This document shows positions 33,115 through 44,480 of a DNA stretch of 64,000 bases, piece after piece. Position numbers and translations under genes: made by a program. The first letter of the stretch is position 1, and each line of letters starts with the position of its first letter. The notes under the pieces were generated by a model. That model was not told the origin of the DNA and did no database searches. It was given only the letters and a program-made list of their open reading frames with translations. The stretch is from Siphonodentalium dalli (Eukaryota > Mollusca > Scaphopoda > Gadilida > Siphonodentaliidae), in contig CP136061.1 of assembly GCA_032622095.1 (NCBI GenBank), positions 127,052,754 to 127,116,753 of the forward strand, given 5' to 3'.

Positions 33115-33480
33115 GTTTAAACTAAACTTTGGTACATTTCCAGCAGTTGGAAATTTCATGCATGACACAACATTAGTTGGACATTAATTTGACACCATAT
33201 ATAGGTTGGAATTGTTCTCATTGTTTGATTTTTTCAACCAGTAAAAGTTGGTAATTTTCCAATATTAGTGTGTGTCAGGTTGGCTATTTCCAAGGGTGCA
33301 AATGGAATTATGCGAACCTGTGAGATTGATGTTTGGTTCAATGGGGGGGGGGGGGGGTGCAGTTGGCCGGAAATTTGAGGAAACCTCTAGCCACGTCCCT
33401 AGAACTTGTACGTGTGGGTACTTAATCAATAAATTGACTGACATTTCATTGACTGACATTTCCACTATATAGTCCTGAGA
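33115..33480. repeat. TTGGAAATTTC family, copy 2, with a G15 tract
   Basis: CCAGCAGTTGGAAATTTCAT, TAGGTTGGAATTGTTCTC and TGGAATTATGCG-type blocks recall 60200-60660. Around 33342-33356 is an unbroken run of about 15 G, followed by TGCAGTTGG, the same order as at 60586-60605. Confidence 0.6.
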
Positions 33481-34140
33481 TCCTAGAATAAGCTTTACAT
33501 TTTTGATTGTGCGATTGGGAGAGGCAGTTCACCTGCGACCACAAGACCACAACATTAGCTTCATGAGCAAAGCTTTATTTTCCAACTATTGTACAGCACG
33601 TTGGCCAAAAAATGCTTGTGTTTGTTGTCTATACAGAGACTATTGTGCAAAACGACTGCATTTAACGAAACAAAACATTTTAAACATGAAATTGCTATAA
33701 GACTAGATAGTACATACGTGTATCTGATAATCCATCGATAGCATATAATCCTACTATTTCTTGAATAAGAAGAAACATTATAATAAAGAACACAGCAGAA
33801 GACATATCCATGCATGCAGGTTCACATGAATTCGGTCAATGGTGACGTATCTGCCGAATTCGAAATCGACATGCGTTCGGGCGGTATTTTATGGATCAGT
33901 GGAATTATGAAATGGACATATGAAAGTCACAACGAAATCGACAATGATTTGCTTCGCCATCAACCGAAGTGCTCCCCCAGCGTTACTATCAATAGCGTTA
34001 TTATTTGGCTAATTTCAGTAATATTCTCCCAGTTTACATTTGATAAAACAAATTTGTCTCCGCATTTAAAATTCTTTGATATAGATCGTTTATATTCTGC
34101 AATAATTTGTACACAAGAGACGGATTCTTATATTTGATTG
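33481..34140. other. Unresolved open frame at 33814-34137 (+), no gene called
   Basis: The 107-codon frame has fair composition (HMNSVNGDVSAEFEIDMRSG) in its first half and hydrophobic AT-rich codons in its second. Another frame through the same DNA reads ICFAINRSAPPALLSIALLF. No motif or splice pattern supports either. Confidence 0.3.
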
Positions 34141-34380
34141 TGTTTTTAAACTCCGAGGTGGCGAAATCTCGGTTTGTTTACATTACGAACATTTGAGTCG
34201 GTAATCGGAATCGGAATCCGAATCTGGATTACCACGAGATTGAGATTACGGTCTGTTCGTTTACTGATTCTGCCAATTTCTGGTCTGTTCGTTTACCGAA
34301 CCAAGTCGTACGGGGTCTAATCTGTAATCTGAATCCAGATTCTGAATCCGGATTCTCACGAGATAACGACTCTGGGTACA
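34141..34380. repeat. GAATCCGGATTC-type inverted motifs
   Basis: GAATCGGAATCCGAATCTGG and CCAGATTCTGAATCCGGATT lie in inverted order around a duplicated GTCTGTTCGTTTAC. A weakly hairpin-forming, mostly simple sequence. Confidence 0.55.
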
Positions 34381-35150
34381 ATGCTATATGGCATACATAT
34401 ATCGGCCTTGGTCCATGGTCTACACGTATGGGCATGTGTCCATGGCCAACATACAGTGCCATGTGTGTATGGGCTATTTGTAGGGGCCTCCTTCCTTAAC
34501 CATCGTATATGTGGCATCGGTCCAATATCTATATATAGGTTGGTCTGTCACAAAACTGTCCCATATGTTCATACCATATATAGGGTCCTGAATCCATGCT
34601 GTACTAATGTATTGTGCATAGGACATGGTCTATGGTATCTGAGTACGTGGTCTACCCGTGGGCACTTGGGTATTTGCACCATGTAACTGTGTCATGGTCC
34701 TTGACCATACAGCTTAGATATCATACAACATGTATAATGGGCTGGGTCCATCGCCATAGAGTATACTATTGTATTTCTATAACACGGAATCGCTCCATTG
34801 CGGCCTCGGTGGCCAGGGATAACCCGTCTAGCATCGCGGTTAAATGGTGTATGCCTAGTCTATAGATGCCTGGATCCAAGGCCAATATATAATGGCTTAT
34901 ATGAAGCGGTCTGGTTCATGGACTATACATATCTTACGTCCATAGTCAATATGTATGGAAATGGGTCGTATGACTATGTACATGTGCCTGGGTCCTAACC
35001 TAACTATTGTAGCTAGGCCCATGGCTAACACATTGGTGGCTGACCCTATGTTCTTCATATATAGTAGAGTGGGTCCGTGACATTATACATCTATAGCTGT
35101 GTGGGTCTATGGCTTATATAACTATTATGGTCATGCCTCATATTAAAGAT
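34381..35150. repeat. Degenerate GGTCYATGG minisatellite-like region
   Basis: Loose repetition of GGTCCATGGTCTA, GGGTCCGTGAC, GGTCTATGGCTTATA and TATATAGGTTGG-type words about every 35-45 bases. Too diverged for a clear unit. The frames at 34381-34998 are products of it. Confidence 0.6.
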
Positions 35151-35164
35151 AAGCAACAACTTAT

Positions 35165-35680
35165 CAACTCTCACTTTGAATTCCCGATATCTGAACTGAT
35201 GGAGCATAACGGATTGTACGCATATGAAAACTAAATTGGTAGCACATTCTGGTTAGGCTCGCACTAACAACATTTATAATTGTTTTCAACATAAAAAACG
35301 TTAATACTACCATAATATCAGTCATATGTGCATTTTTTTGTATTTCGGGTATGACCCTGGCAACAGTTACCACTCATATAAGTAAGAATTATATGGTATT
35401 TTTTCAGCCAGCTCAACACTAACAACAACTATTCTAATTGTTTTCAACATAAAAGTGCTATTTGGTGTAGTTTAGTTTGTTAAAGCTACCATACTATCAG
35501 CCATATGTGCAGTTTTAGATTGTGTGTGTGTGTCCCTAGCAACCTTGTAATTAAGAAATATTGTAATTTGTCAGTCAGGTCAAAACTGACAACAATTATT
35601 TTCACCATAAAAATGCTACATGACGTAGTTTAGTTTGTTAGAACTCACATTATATCAGGCATGTGCATTAATCCGATGCC
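35165..35680. repeat. Three diverged tandem units of about 100-190 bp
   Basis: Units near 35220, 35400 and 35575 share TAATTGTTTTCAACATAAAA, GTAGTTTAGTTTGTTA, TACCATACTATCAGCCATAT and GTGCA. The middle one holds a (GT)n run at about 35520. Confidence 0.7.
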
Positions 35681-36535
35681 GGGTGGTTGCCTAGCAACTA
35701 TTGCTAAGAAGAGCCTGTCGCGAATGTCGCCAAATGTGAAAATGAGCAGTAGCGTATAAGGAACATATGTGCCAAGTTTCATCACCCTTTTCACAGTTGT
35801 GTTTTCTACAACAAGCGCTTGGACTAGCGGAAGAGCAACATGTGACGAGAGCCAGTTTAGGGGTGGGGTTATGTTTTTGCAAGTATTGGCCACTTATCAT
35901 AGGTATAGTCGCTAATTCCGCATATTATATTGCAGGAGTGATGTCTTTTCAGTTTTTAAAACAAATTGCTCGCGCCTACGTAGCCCGAGAAATTTGACAT
36001 CGAATACGACAGTTTGTCTGATAAAATCGTAATTTGTTTGGGTCATTATGTTATTTTATATCCATATCTGCGAAATTCATTCAAATCCTCCCGTTGAATT
36101 TATATCTCTGGTTCAAGAATTGTGTATTGAACAATATCGAGTACATTTGGTATATGTTTCGGCTGAAAACATTGTTATAGCATCCCATTGTTCCCATATG
36201 CATGTTTGTGAAAAATATAAAAGTTTGTTTTTTTATATGGAAAAAATGGTTTAACTCAGAAAGCTCAACTCGGATTTTAGGGAACTTTTCGTGTCGCGTC
36301 CGCGATGATATGGCCTAAAAAATATTTTAAAAATCAGCTTTCCCCGATTTATTTCCTTACTTTCCCCTTTCATGTCTAATGTGCCTGGATTATATGACTG
36401 GAATCTGAATCTATTTCCAGCCTGAAACGTACAACTACATGCTGCTTCGGTCATGGACGTTCTAACTGCTGAACACGTTGTTTGTTGATGTCAACTATGT
36501 GTCACAAAATCAGAATTTTTTTTTACCGTATAATA
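35681..36535. other. No gene recognised
   Basis: Overlapping short frames on both strands at 35645-36000 and 36048-36254 have no motif I recognise. Confidence 0.4.
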
Positions 36536-36539
36536 AATT

Positions 36540-36735
36540 ATACAGAGTTTACTGTAAAGTTTACGGTTGATTCCAACGGTATCATAGCTGCTGGTACTGT
36601 ATGCCGTAAAGTTTTTTCGGGATTATTTACTGTAGGAATTTACGGAATTTACCGTACAATTATATATACGGAATTTACCGTAAATTATACGGTTTATTCC
36701 AACGATATCATAGCTGCCGTAAACTGTTACGGGAT
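36540..36735. repeat. Duplicated unit with TTTACGG/CCGTAAA inverted words
   Basis: 36546-36611 and 36670-36731 share TTTA(C)YGTAAA, TACGGTT, ATTCCAACG, TATCATAGCTGC and the end CCGTAAA. The words TTTACGGTAAA are self-complementary, so the region can fold. Confidence 0.75.
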
Positions 36736-36888
36736 TTTTTCACAGTATATCTCATGGCAGCATGCAGTTGCTTCACTAGCAAATTCTTACTGATATAACC
36801 ATTGGGGAAAATAATGAACCAAGAAATGTTCAATGCCGGGTCAAATTAAAGGAAGCAGCACGATTAATAATATTATAGGTATGGGCAT

Positions 36889-37290
36889 GTGTCGTCGAAG
36901 GCCGTCGACACGTTTCCATTTAGATTACGCTCATTCATTGTTGATCGATTGGAATGGCCATTGCATATCAGTCTATCTAGACGTGCTGATGATAGAATAC
37001 AATGGGCGACATACAGTTCCACACACCTCATAAATCACGTGGAATTCAGGTATTTGGACTTTAGTTTATACATTCGTTTTGCCACCACATCAGGTGACAC
37101 AAAGAGAAACAATTCGGATGTTTTAACCCTTGCTATACTAAATGTATTCTCGCAGTCAGTTAATAAGTGTATATCGGAATGTTCTATTATTTATTTGGAG
37201 GGATATAAAGGTTATAAAAGCATACGGCAGATAAATAAAAGTGCAGAAGAAACCCTATTTATTGATGGAAATGTTGGAATTGTGGAATAA
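36889..37290 (+). CDS. Hypothetical open frame, 133 codons, weak
   Basis: I do not recognise it. The first half reads FRLRSFIVDRLEWPLHISLS and is balanced in composition; the second half includes FSQSVNKCISECSIIYLEGY. The frame ends at TAA 37288. No signal peptide, membrane segment or zinc-binding motif was seen, no splice acceptor is obvious at its front, and the ATG was chosen only because it is first. It could be a decayed mobile-element fragment, since repeats lie on both sides. Confidence 0.2.
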   Translation: MSSKAVDTFPFRLRSFIVDRLEWPLHISLSRRADDRIQWATYSSTHLINHVEFRYLDFSLYIRFATTSGDTKRNNSDVLTLAILNVFSQSVNKCISECSIIYLEGYKGYKSIRQINKSAEETLFIDGNVGIVE

Positions 37291-37423
37291 ATATTTTAAC
37301 TTCTGGTTATTAATATATTGATAGAACCATTTGTTAATGTTTTCTTGCTATCAGCAGTGAAACCTATACCCATTTGTTATCCATTGGCCCCTTCAAGTAG
37401 ATGCTATTGTAAGATAGCAAATG

Positions 37424-37583
37424 ATTTCGCCATCGAGAGTCACTGCATTTTATTAATATAAAAGAATGACGGTGTGTGTTGTCAATTTGGATATAATATT
37501 TGCTGTAAACATTACTACTTTGAACAAGATTATTCTCCATTTATATTTGATCAACCTATCGGAGTGTTTCACATCACTTTGAG
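37424..37583. repeat. Dispersed repeat, partner of 14527-14682
   Basis: See 14527-14682. Here the frame 37474-37686 reads through the repeat, so it is not called as a gene. Confidence 0.75.
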
Positions 37584-38111
37584 TAGGTTAATGGACTCGC
37601 TACTGTACATTCTTAAATCACTTTACGAACACCCTGTAGCTCGTCCATTAACCCTGACATATTACACCTCTGGAAACTTGTCCTAATTAATGCTAGTTTC
37701 CCAGGCTCCATCCTTCAAACCCCAGACCCTCATGCACGATTACATATAGGATGTGGTATAATTATGATCTTTCGATCAACAGGCAAAGCTCTGTGTGCAC
37801 TCTGTTTGCACGAGAAATTTGTTTGGAAGTTGTCCAAAATAAGAGAACGCCTGATTCCATTATAAACAAAGCGAAGATAACGTCCAAACATTTGAGCAAA
37901 TGGTTTACTGAATGGAATTCTAATGAAGCAAATGTTCCATTGGGAAGACCCCAGAGTGTAATATCGATGTGCGCGGTGAACATATCCGTTCAATACTTTC
38001 AGTGTTGCTTTTTCGGAGTAGTTAGAATACAATGATGATCTTGGCATTAATACCTATACGTTTGCGTGGACGCTACAATTCAATTGCCAAGTCTAGTGTG
38101 AACCAGCAATT
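37584..38111. repeat. Unassigned sequence; segment 37980-38085 repeated at 39325-39415
   Basis: TTCAATACTTTCAGTGTTGC, TTTTC(A)G, TACGTTTGCG and TGGACGCTA recur at 39325-39415 in the same orientation. Opposing frames at 37730-38047 are unsupported. Confidence 0.55.
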
Positions 38112-38305
38112 AAAGATACGGGCGGACCTCGCTGTGTGTATAACTGTTAAAATAGTCACATCCGCTAAAACCGCAATAAACAGAAAGATTATTATATAAT
38201 AGACAGATATTGTTCTTATACCAATCATAAATCTCGCATACATTGCATATTGTCACGTTTGTACGCTTTGTTATGTAAACAAACATCAAAAACGTTACAC
38301 TATAG
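38112..38305. mobile_element. TTAA MITE type 1, partial copy E (left half)
   Basis: Begins AAAGATACGGGCGGACCTCG and continues with CGCAATAAACAGAAAGATTA, ATACCAATCATAAATCTCGC and GTTATGTAAACAAACATC, in the order of the complete copies, then stops. The right half is missing. Confidence 0.75.
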
Positions 38306-38815
38306 GAACTGCCGGATCGTCCAATGAAAATGTTCAGTTGCGCTGTGGCAGGCTAAGAGAAAATTATTGGCGCCATCAACAATCACATTCAAATCACACC
38401 ATATTTTATTTTAATCGACCCATTCTACCCGCTGTCAGTTCAAAATCCAGCCAATTCACGTTACTTCGTGATTGGGAAATGATCAAACAGAAAACGTGTA
38501 CATAATATAATTGTTCTTGCAAAGAGATGAATTTTTAAATCCAGTTAGTATTTTCCCCTAACCTATGGTAATACATACCAAATAAGGAGAATTTACTATA
38601 TAATAGTATTGTGAGTTGTAAGTTGTAGATGCACCCGGCAATTAGGAGGTTTACAACGACGTACAATGTGCTAACGCGCTCTCGTTTCTCGCCGACGTCA
38701 CACACCTCTCGGCAATTATTTAACGTAATTCTCGGAACCGAATGATTACTCTCTATATAATTCACAACCATTTGGAACGCCTGGGTCTCAAAAGGTACCA
38801 ATGTAGAGTAATAGG
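38306..38815. other. No gene recognised
   Basis: Mixed AT-rich sequence. The minus frame 38535-38831 is not recognised. Confidence 0.45.
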
Positions 38816-39098
38816 AAATAGCTGAAATCAAAGAAACGTTTCCCCCTTATCGCATCCAGAATTCAACAAAATCAATCTAATATGTAGAGTTATTCCCCTT
38901 CCATTGAAAATAATATTTTGCACTACAATCCAGATGAAACATAAGCACAAAAACAAGTCGGTACCTCAACAAAAACAACAAATTTTCACAGTTTATTACG
39001 CCGGATAAGTTTTGGAGCTTCCTCTTTCATATGGTATACAATATGGCATATATTTTATATAAGTGATCTAGGAGTTCGAAAATTAGGTGGGCCTTTAA
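38816..39098. repeat. Dispersed repeat, partner of 25605-25895
   Basis: Same orientation and nearly full-length match to 25605-25895; it ends at GGGCCTTTAA. Confidence 0.85.
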
Positions 39099-39129
39099 CC
39101 CTTCCGTGACTGGAGCTTCTTGAAATTTT

Positions 39130-39430
39130 ACGAAAACCCTGTGCCAATGCATTCCATGGGGAGACTCATATATATAACAGAATACACAATTGGCCTAACA
39201 ATAGTTACATCGACCTTGTATGCCAGTGCATTGTCTTATATATGCGAGGCTCCTTATGGGAGAACCTCGTGAAATGTTTTAATACCAATTACTATTTTCC
39301 TACCTTCGTTCCAATTCCAACATGTCCGTTCAACACTTTCACTGTTGCTTTTCAGAGAAATCAGAATGTATGTTTTTGCAACGAATACCTACGTTTGCGC
39401 ATGGACGCTATCCGCAAAGGCGGGGTTTGA
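39130..39430. repeat. Repeat pair with CTCATATATATAACAG / TCTTATATATGCGAGG, then unassigned sequence
   Basis: Two inverted-orientation relatives of 10785-10860 lie at about 39140-39190 and 39215-39250. 39325-39415 is the second copy of the 37980-38085 repeat. Confidence 0.5.
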
Positions 39431-39759
39431 ACCAACAACGGATATGAGAATGGCGTTTTTTAAAAATAAATGTCATCATGATCATTAATGAGATACGATG
39501 CCGTTTGTGGATATTCCACAGTAGACTGGGGATGTTAAGATCCCACGATCGACATTGTCTCTTATAAAACAGTATGTTATATGGCGTTAAATTGGTGATA
39601 ATTGTTGCTTGGGTTCGGGGATTAATGACGTTACCCAGACTCTTCCAGACTTCGATCAGTAATTTCCCCATGTAGACTCTCAAAGTTTCAGTCATCCATC
39701 ACGTGATTTACAACTTAAAATTAAAATGCTGATGACAGTTATCAAAACTATTGAGTATA

Positions 39760-39969
39760 CAGTAATGCCCTAAATAATCGACTCCTTAGCCACAGCAGAA
39801 TTATGGGTAACTTTTCAAGATTTAGTTGGAAATATGGCTTGTTGCCGTTCATCGGAAAGCTCTCATTGGGGGCTTTCCGATGATTGGCAACAAGCCACAT
39901 TTCCGAAATCTTGAAAAGTTACCCATAATTCTGCTGTGGGTACGGAGTCGATTATTTAGGGCATTACTG
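39760..39969. mobile_element. CAGT-ended hairpin MITE, copy 3 (210 bp)
   Basis: Starts CAGTAATGCCCTAAATAATC and ends GATTATTTAGGGCATTACTG. Centre near 39865. Compared with copies 1 and 2 the right arm has small deletions (AATC missing after TTTCCGA). It lies 200 bp downstream (minus sense) of the GRDP-like exon, probably in its intron or flank. Confidence 0.9.
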
Positions 39970-40172
39970 TGACTCCAGTGTTTTAAAGCTTGATCGACCC
40001 CAATGAAAAATCATTCTGTTTCAGACATAGTTTGATAGGATTGTTGAACTAATTCCAGTTGAACGCGAGGAGCAGCTTAATATTTGTAGCCATTTCCATT
40101 TTCAAGATGAGATATTAAAATAAGAGGTCTAGAAATTTGGAATAATCGAGACTAAACTAGACATATACTCAC

Positions 40173-41594
40173 GTATGTGACCCCACGCTGCACATATTCT
40201 CCTTCCCCTCGGGCAGCGGAGGCAGTGGTATGGGTCCCCAAAGCTGTTCCAGTTTTTCTGGCATCACAGCAGTTGTGTAACGTCCGTGACTCAAGAAGAG
40301 CAAACATGGGCCAATCTGAGGTGGCGTTAGCCGGCCATACATATTTAGACGGATATCCTTCTCGGGATTCAGAACAAAACACTCACTGAGTTCACACCCG
40401 CTCCTCTCCGACCCTTCTATCATCGACATGAAATTATATGTGTATTGTCCCTCTAGTTCGTTCCTACTAAAACATGAGATTCCGTGACGAAATTGGAGAA
40501 TAAATTGTAGCGCGTCGTGGAACCTTGTGTCAAGACAAAAAGGAGGAGGTAATTCTTTTTTGAGCCACGTTCCTTTGGCGCCTTTTAATTTGAAAACATA
40601 TTGCGCCATTGACGGTGATTTTAACACAGCTGTCAATTTCAAAATGGATCCCGGGTGTGGAGCCAAGTTTGTAATATCGATCCGTTCTAATATAACTGAA
40701 GCTCTTTTCGTTGAAAATAAGTAGGTTTGCGTTGGGGTCACTTGATATAGTTTTCCGAAAGGATCTTCTCCTCTGAACATGGAGCCGCATTTGGAGAAAC
40801 ATTCGCCGAATGTCTTCACCCAAAGGTCCCGCGTCACAACGTGGGCCCGGTCGAGACGAGACCCTTCACTGCGGTCCGTCACAGAATCATCGTGATTCAG
40901 CATTTTTCCGAGTATTGTTGTGATATCTTTCTGGTACATTTTGGGGTGTAGTTGGTGAGAATGCCATATAACATCCATATCATAACACGGAACGAAGAAC
41001 ATATCCGGAGAACCTTTCTTTAAAAATAAATACTCCTTATATCTGAGTTCTGAAGCATCTAGAAACTTCCTGTCTTTGTAGTGTGGTAAAGATACTTGAT
41101 AATAAAACTGTTTCTGTCTATAAACGGCAGCTTCAACATCATATGAAAGAGAAGAGGTCCAATTATCCGGATGTGCGTCCATACCATTTTCATGAGAGTC
41201 CAAACTTACTAAAAACTGTTCGTTTGGATATTTCATTTGCCAAAGAGCTTTGGTCTTTTCACATAATTTTTGTCTGTCTTTCTCTGTTATCAGCTTGTGG
41301 TCAATGAGGATACCAAATAATCGGTTGCAGTCGTTGCTGTAAGCTACCGGCGACAACATGTGACACACCCATATCCATTCGATATCGAGTGGGGCTGTCA
41401 GCTGTTTGTCTGGGTAGTCGGCCGCCAGTGGTAGCCATAGCTGTTCATATCGCCGTATAGCCCTCTTAACACAAGGTCCCTCTGTTAGTAAACTCCTATG
41501 GTGGGACACATCCTGTAGAAAATCGAGCAGTTTTATAGCAGCAACGGTAAGTGATGTACTAATTCGTATGTGCTTTGATTTAAATTCCGTGTTC
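40173..41594 (-). CDS. GRDP-like (DUF1399) protein, large internal exon
   Basis: The exon codes for 474 codons of a glycine-rich-domain-containing-protein-like (DUF1399/GRDP) protein. Seen in the open frame 41680-40169 (residues counted from its first Met): RRYEQLWLPL at 76-85; PLDIEWIWVCHMLSP at 97-111, the first family motif (W-x-W/V-C-H-x-L-x-P, then Y and D-C); RYKEYLFL at 213-220; DMDVIWHSHQLHPKMYQKD at 234-252, the second and best-kept motif; then a region of likely beta strands, 320-480. Plant GRDP1/2 act in development and stress; animal members are uncharacterised. On the minus strand a good acceptor (T-rich tract, ATTTCCAG) ends at 41595 and a strong donor GTGAGTAT starts at 40172, so the stop at 40169 and the first 28 codons of the open frame are probably intronic. 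Both introns are phase 2. Other exons were not found. Confidence 0.85.
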
Positions 41595-44149
41595 CTGGAA
41601 ATAAAAAAATTCAACAAATAATTCATCCAGAATACAGCTAATGTTTCTGAAAGCAACATGGACCTTTCCACACCTGCCAATCAAATGATTATTAGCAATA
41701 TTTTCTACCAATCAGCGACTGAGCCGGTCGCTATCTGCATTGATATTTCTTTGTTCACTTTAATGTTTATATCCGCCCTTACTTTTAGAGTTGAATTGAC
41801 AACTTTCAAACTACTTTTGTTTTGTCAAATCATAATTTACTGAAATGTCGATATGTTGGAAATTCTTCAATGATTATAAAACAATTGGTTTTCATTTTGC
41901 GTGTCAACTGTCATATATTTCACGATTGAATACATAAAGAAGGTATGCTCTCCGGTGTAGAGCCCGAAGCCGCCATCGTACGCCGCCGCCGCCAGCCATA
42001 TTGGCCACAAGCCGCCGCCAGCCATATTATTTCTAACGCCAGCCACATTTAAAAATCTCCGCCGCCGGAATTGTAAAATGGCTGAGCCGTGTGCATGGGC
42101 TTATATCAAGCACAACTGAACTGTGAATCGCAAAGAACTAAACCGCATTGCCTAATATTGGCATACTCGCATGGACACGGCATGGTTGTTATATTATCAG
42201 AACACATGGCCCCTTAATGTGGAATAGACTATCCCAATGCATGCTTTCATATAACTGAATGGCCGCATCCATTCGGTATTGAAAGGGTTAAAATATAAAT
42301 TGTTTATATCGACAACACCAAGTCTCAGACATCACTGGCATTTGTCAATATATACACATAAGAATAGAAATAGTTTGAAATATTATACATCATTACTATC
42401 GGGTTCATCATTCAATGATGCATGCATATATCGTAAGATGGCAGTGATGATAGCAGTCTGAAGTCGACAGAACACAATGTAACTACTTATACCGATTAGA
42501 TGGGAAACTACATAGTATATCCATGCCAGTCCTTCGTAAATTTTCGCCATAATGGAAAAGCCTAACATCAAAAGATTACGTGTGGTCTGGAATTCTACGG
42601 GTTCACCACAAACGCTAAAAAAAACGCATCTATAACCGGTAACAGGGGATTAGGAACATTTCGGAAACGAAAATACGCTGAATGATAACATCTCAGCCGG
42701 CTGAGCCGCCATATTTCGTCAGCCACGAACGTCGTGACTGAGCCGGCTTAGCTAGCTAACCAGCCACGAAAATCGGTTGAGCCAGCCATGAAAACTATTT
42801 GTCGTGGCTTCGGGGTCTACGAGTCCGGTGTATTATTGCATGTCGGTATCGCGGTAAAACTAATTAAAATATTTATGCATGGAGACAAGGCATGCGCCTG
42901 CGCCTTGTCTCCAAGGAAACGTATAAGCTGTTCCCACAAACGAATATGTGTGGAAAGCTCCATTGATTGGTGCATCTGGGACGGTCATGATATCCAGATC
43001 TCGAGTGTAGGAGTGCATAGACAGTGGCTGGAATCGAATGAGCTCCGAAGGGTATAACAAAAAGAAGAGCTATATAAACGTCGTTCCAATCGCTGTGTGA
43101 CCATAATTCCTTATAAAATCGGGAGTGAACATTTTGAAAGCACGATAAACGTCTGCTCTTGGTGTTTGAATCCTGAAATTGGTATTGACCAATGTAACAT
43201 CCACTTCAGGGTGACATGGGTTTACAATAAACGCATGCCGATTGGCTGGAATTTTCGGAGCACAAATCAGCGGGTAAGCCTACAAATATAGAAGGGTGTA
43301 TACTCATTCCAAAAAGGACCATCAAGCTACGAATCTAAACAATGTATGGGTTTATTTTGGTCTTTACCTCGAATTTACTTTGGTTTGATCAATAAACCAG
43401 TATTTATGGTTTCGACGATTCAACTCCTAACTATATATATAAGCAGGTGTTGGTGTTATATATGAGATGACTCTCATCAAAATTGATGTTTCGATTGCTG
43501 ACCTTACTAACGTTCCGATCACCTCGTATAGCGCGATACCAGGTCAATGGAACAATGTTAATTTTATGTATCACATAAATACTAATTGACGTTATATGCG
43601 TTTAATAGGCATTTAGCTGTTTATAAAATGTTTGGAACCTAAACGGCACGTTTCATATTTTGATGGATTATACCTATATGTGTTTATGTGTAGGTGTATA
43701 GCGACAAAGTGTTTAACTTGTTGCAATAGCATATATAGGGCATTTACCATACAATCTATACAACAAATATAATGTATTGGCTACATGGATTGTAGAATTT
43801 CTCAATGCTCAAGTCTAGACATAAATTGAACCCGCTGATTGTGTACACATTAATGTCATTATTGCAGAAAATCGGGGGAAAAAACCCACCAGGATCTGGG
43901 TGTTGATTACGGCGAATGTTTATTCATTTTATTACCCCTCCCGCTTCATATGCAACAAATAGAGCCTGCGGGACATATGAGCCCCAAGATTCCCTGCGTG
44001 TGGCAGCATTATTGTATGTCGATAACAACGATGGCCTTATTCGGCCATATTCTTCTTTAATTGTTATACGACATCCATCTAAACGATGTGTTTAATCAGA
44101 CAGACCCATTGACAGATATATTGGCGTTTATGGTGTAATTCGATTCCGC
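41595..44149. other. Probable upstream intron or flank of the GRDP-like gene; GCCGCC patches
   Basis: Repeated GCCGCCGCCAGCCATATT words lie at 41960-42070, and AGCCGCCATATT/CAGCCACGAA words at 42695-42790. A hairpin GGAGACAAGGC...GCCTTGTCTCC is at 42881-42912. Short frames at 42279, 42788 and 43097 are not recognised. Confidence 0.4.
43460..43560. repeat. Dispersed repeat with GATCACC...CAGCGCGATAC (copy 1 of 3)
   Basis: ATTGATGTTTCGATTGCTGA, CCGATCACCTCGTATAGCGC and CAATGGAACAATG recur in diverged form at 51030-51140 and 51755-51860. Confidence 0.6.
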
Positions 44150-44480
44150 GATTTCACAGCACCGACCCACAGATTTTGATTCCGGCGCATGCGCGTGTTG
44201 GCAGCACGTTATTCAAAGATGAAGACGAACAAAGATGTCGTTGGTCAGAGTTTGTGTCGGTTTGTTTATTTCCACAACAAGATAACAACAGCAATATTTC
44301 AATTCTTGGATACTTTCTCAATTTAGTAAGTACATTTTCTTTGCAACTGCGGTTGATCTACTTTTAAAACATATCGAAAACAAGTAAAATCTGCTGACAA
44401 GTCACTCACAGTCAAACTGAAAGCGGCTGACGGCCGTTACTGCTCCGCGACTCGTCTGCGAGTGGTGGGTGAAGTGACAG
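44150..44480. promoter_or_regulatory. Candidate promoter region with NRF-1-type site
   Basis: This patch is more GC-rich than its flanks and holds a perfect NRF-1 palindrome GCGCATGCGC at 44185-44194, a hallmark of TATA-less animal promoters. A strong plus-strand donor GTAAGTAC begins at 44326 and a minus-strand donor GTGAGTGAC begins at 44412, so first exons of oppositely directed transcripts could lie here: plus for the zinc-finger gene, minus for the GRDP-like gene. A hairpin GTCACTCAC...GTGAAGTGAC spans 44401-44478. Transcription is inferred, not seen. Confidence 0.45.
44200..44325 (+). other. Possible first exon (plus strand), mainly 5' leader
   Basis: From the NRF-1 site to the donor at 44326. 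An ATG at 44220 opens a frame (MKTNKDVVGQSLCRFVYFHN) that reaches the donor. If joined to 45651, this frame would stop at a TGA that overlaps the ATG at 45681, so it would be an upstream ORF rather than the main start. Exon limits are guesses. Confidence 0.3.

Noticed and set aside
37474-38047. Frames at 37474-37686 and 37730-38047 as genes
   Set aside because: The first reads through a dispersed repeat also present at 14.5 kb; the second is three overlapping frames on both strands without motifs.
40177-41307. Plus-strand frames opposite the GRDP-like exon
   Set aside because: Antisense shadows of a well-supported coding exon.
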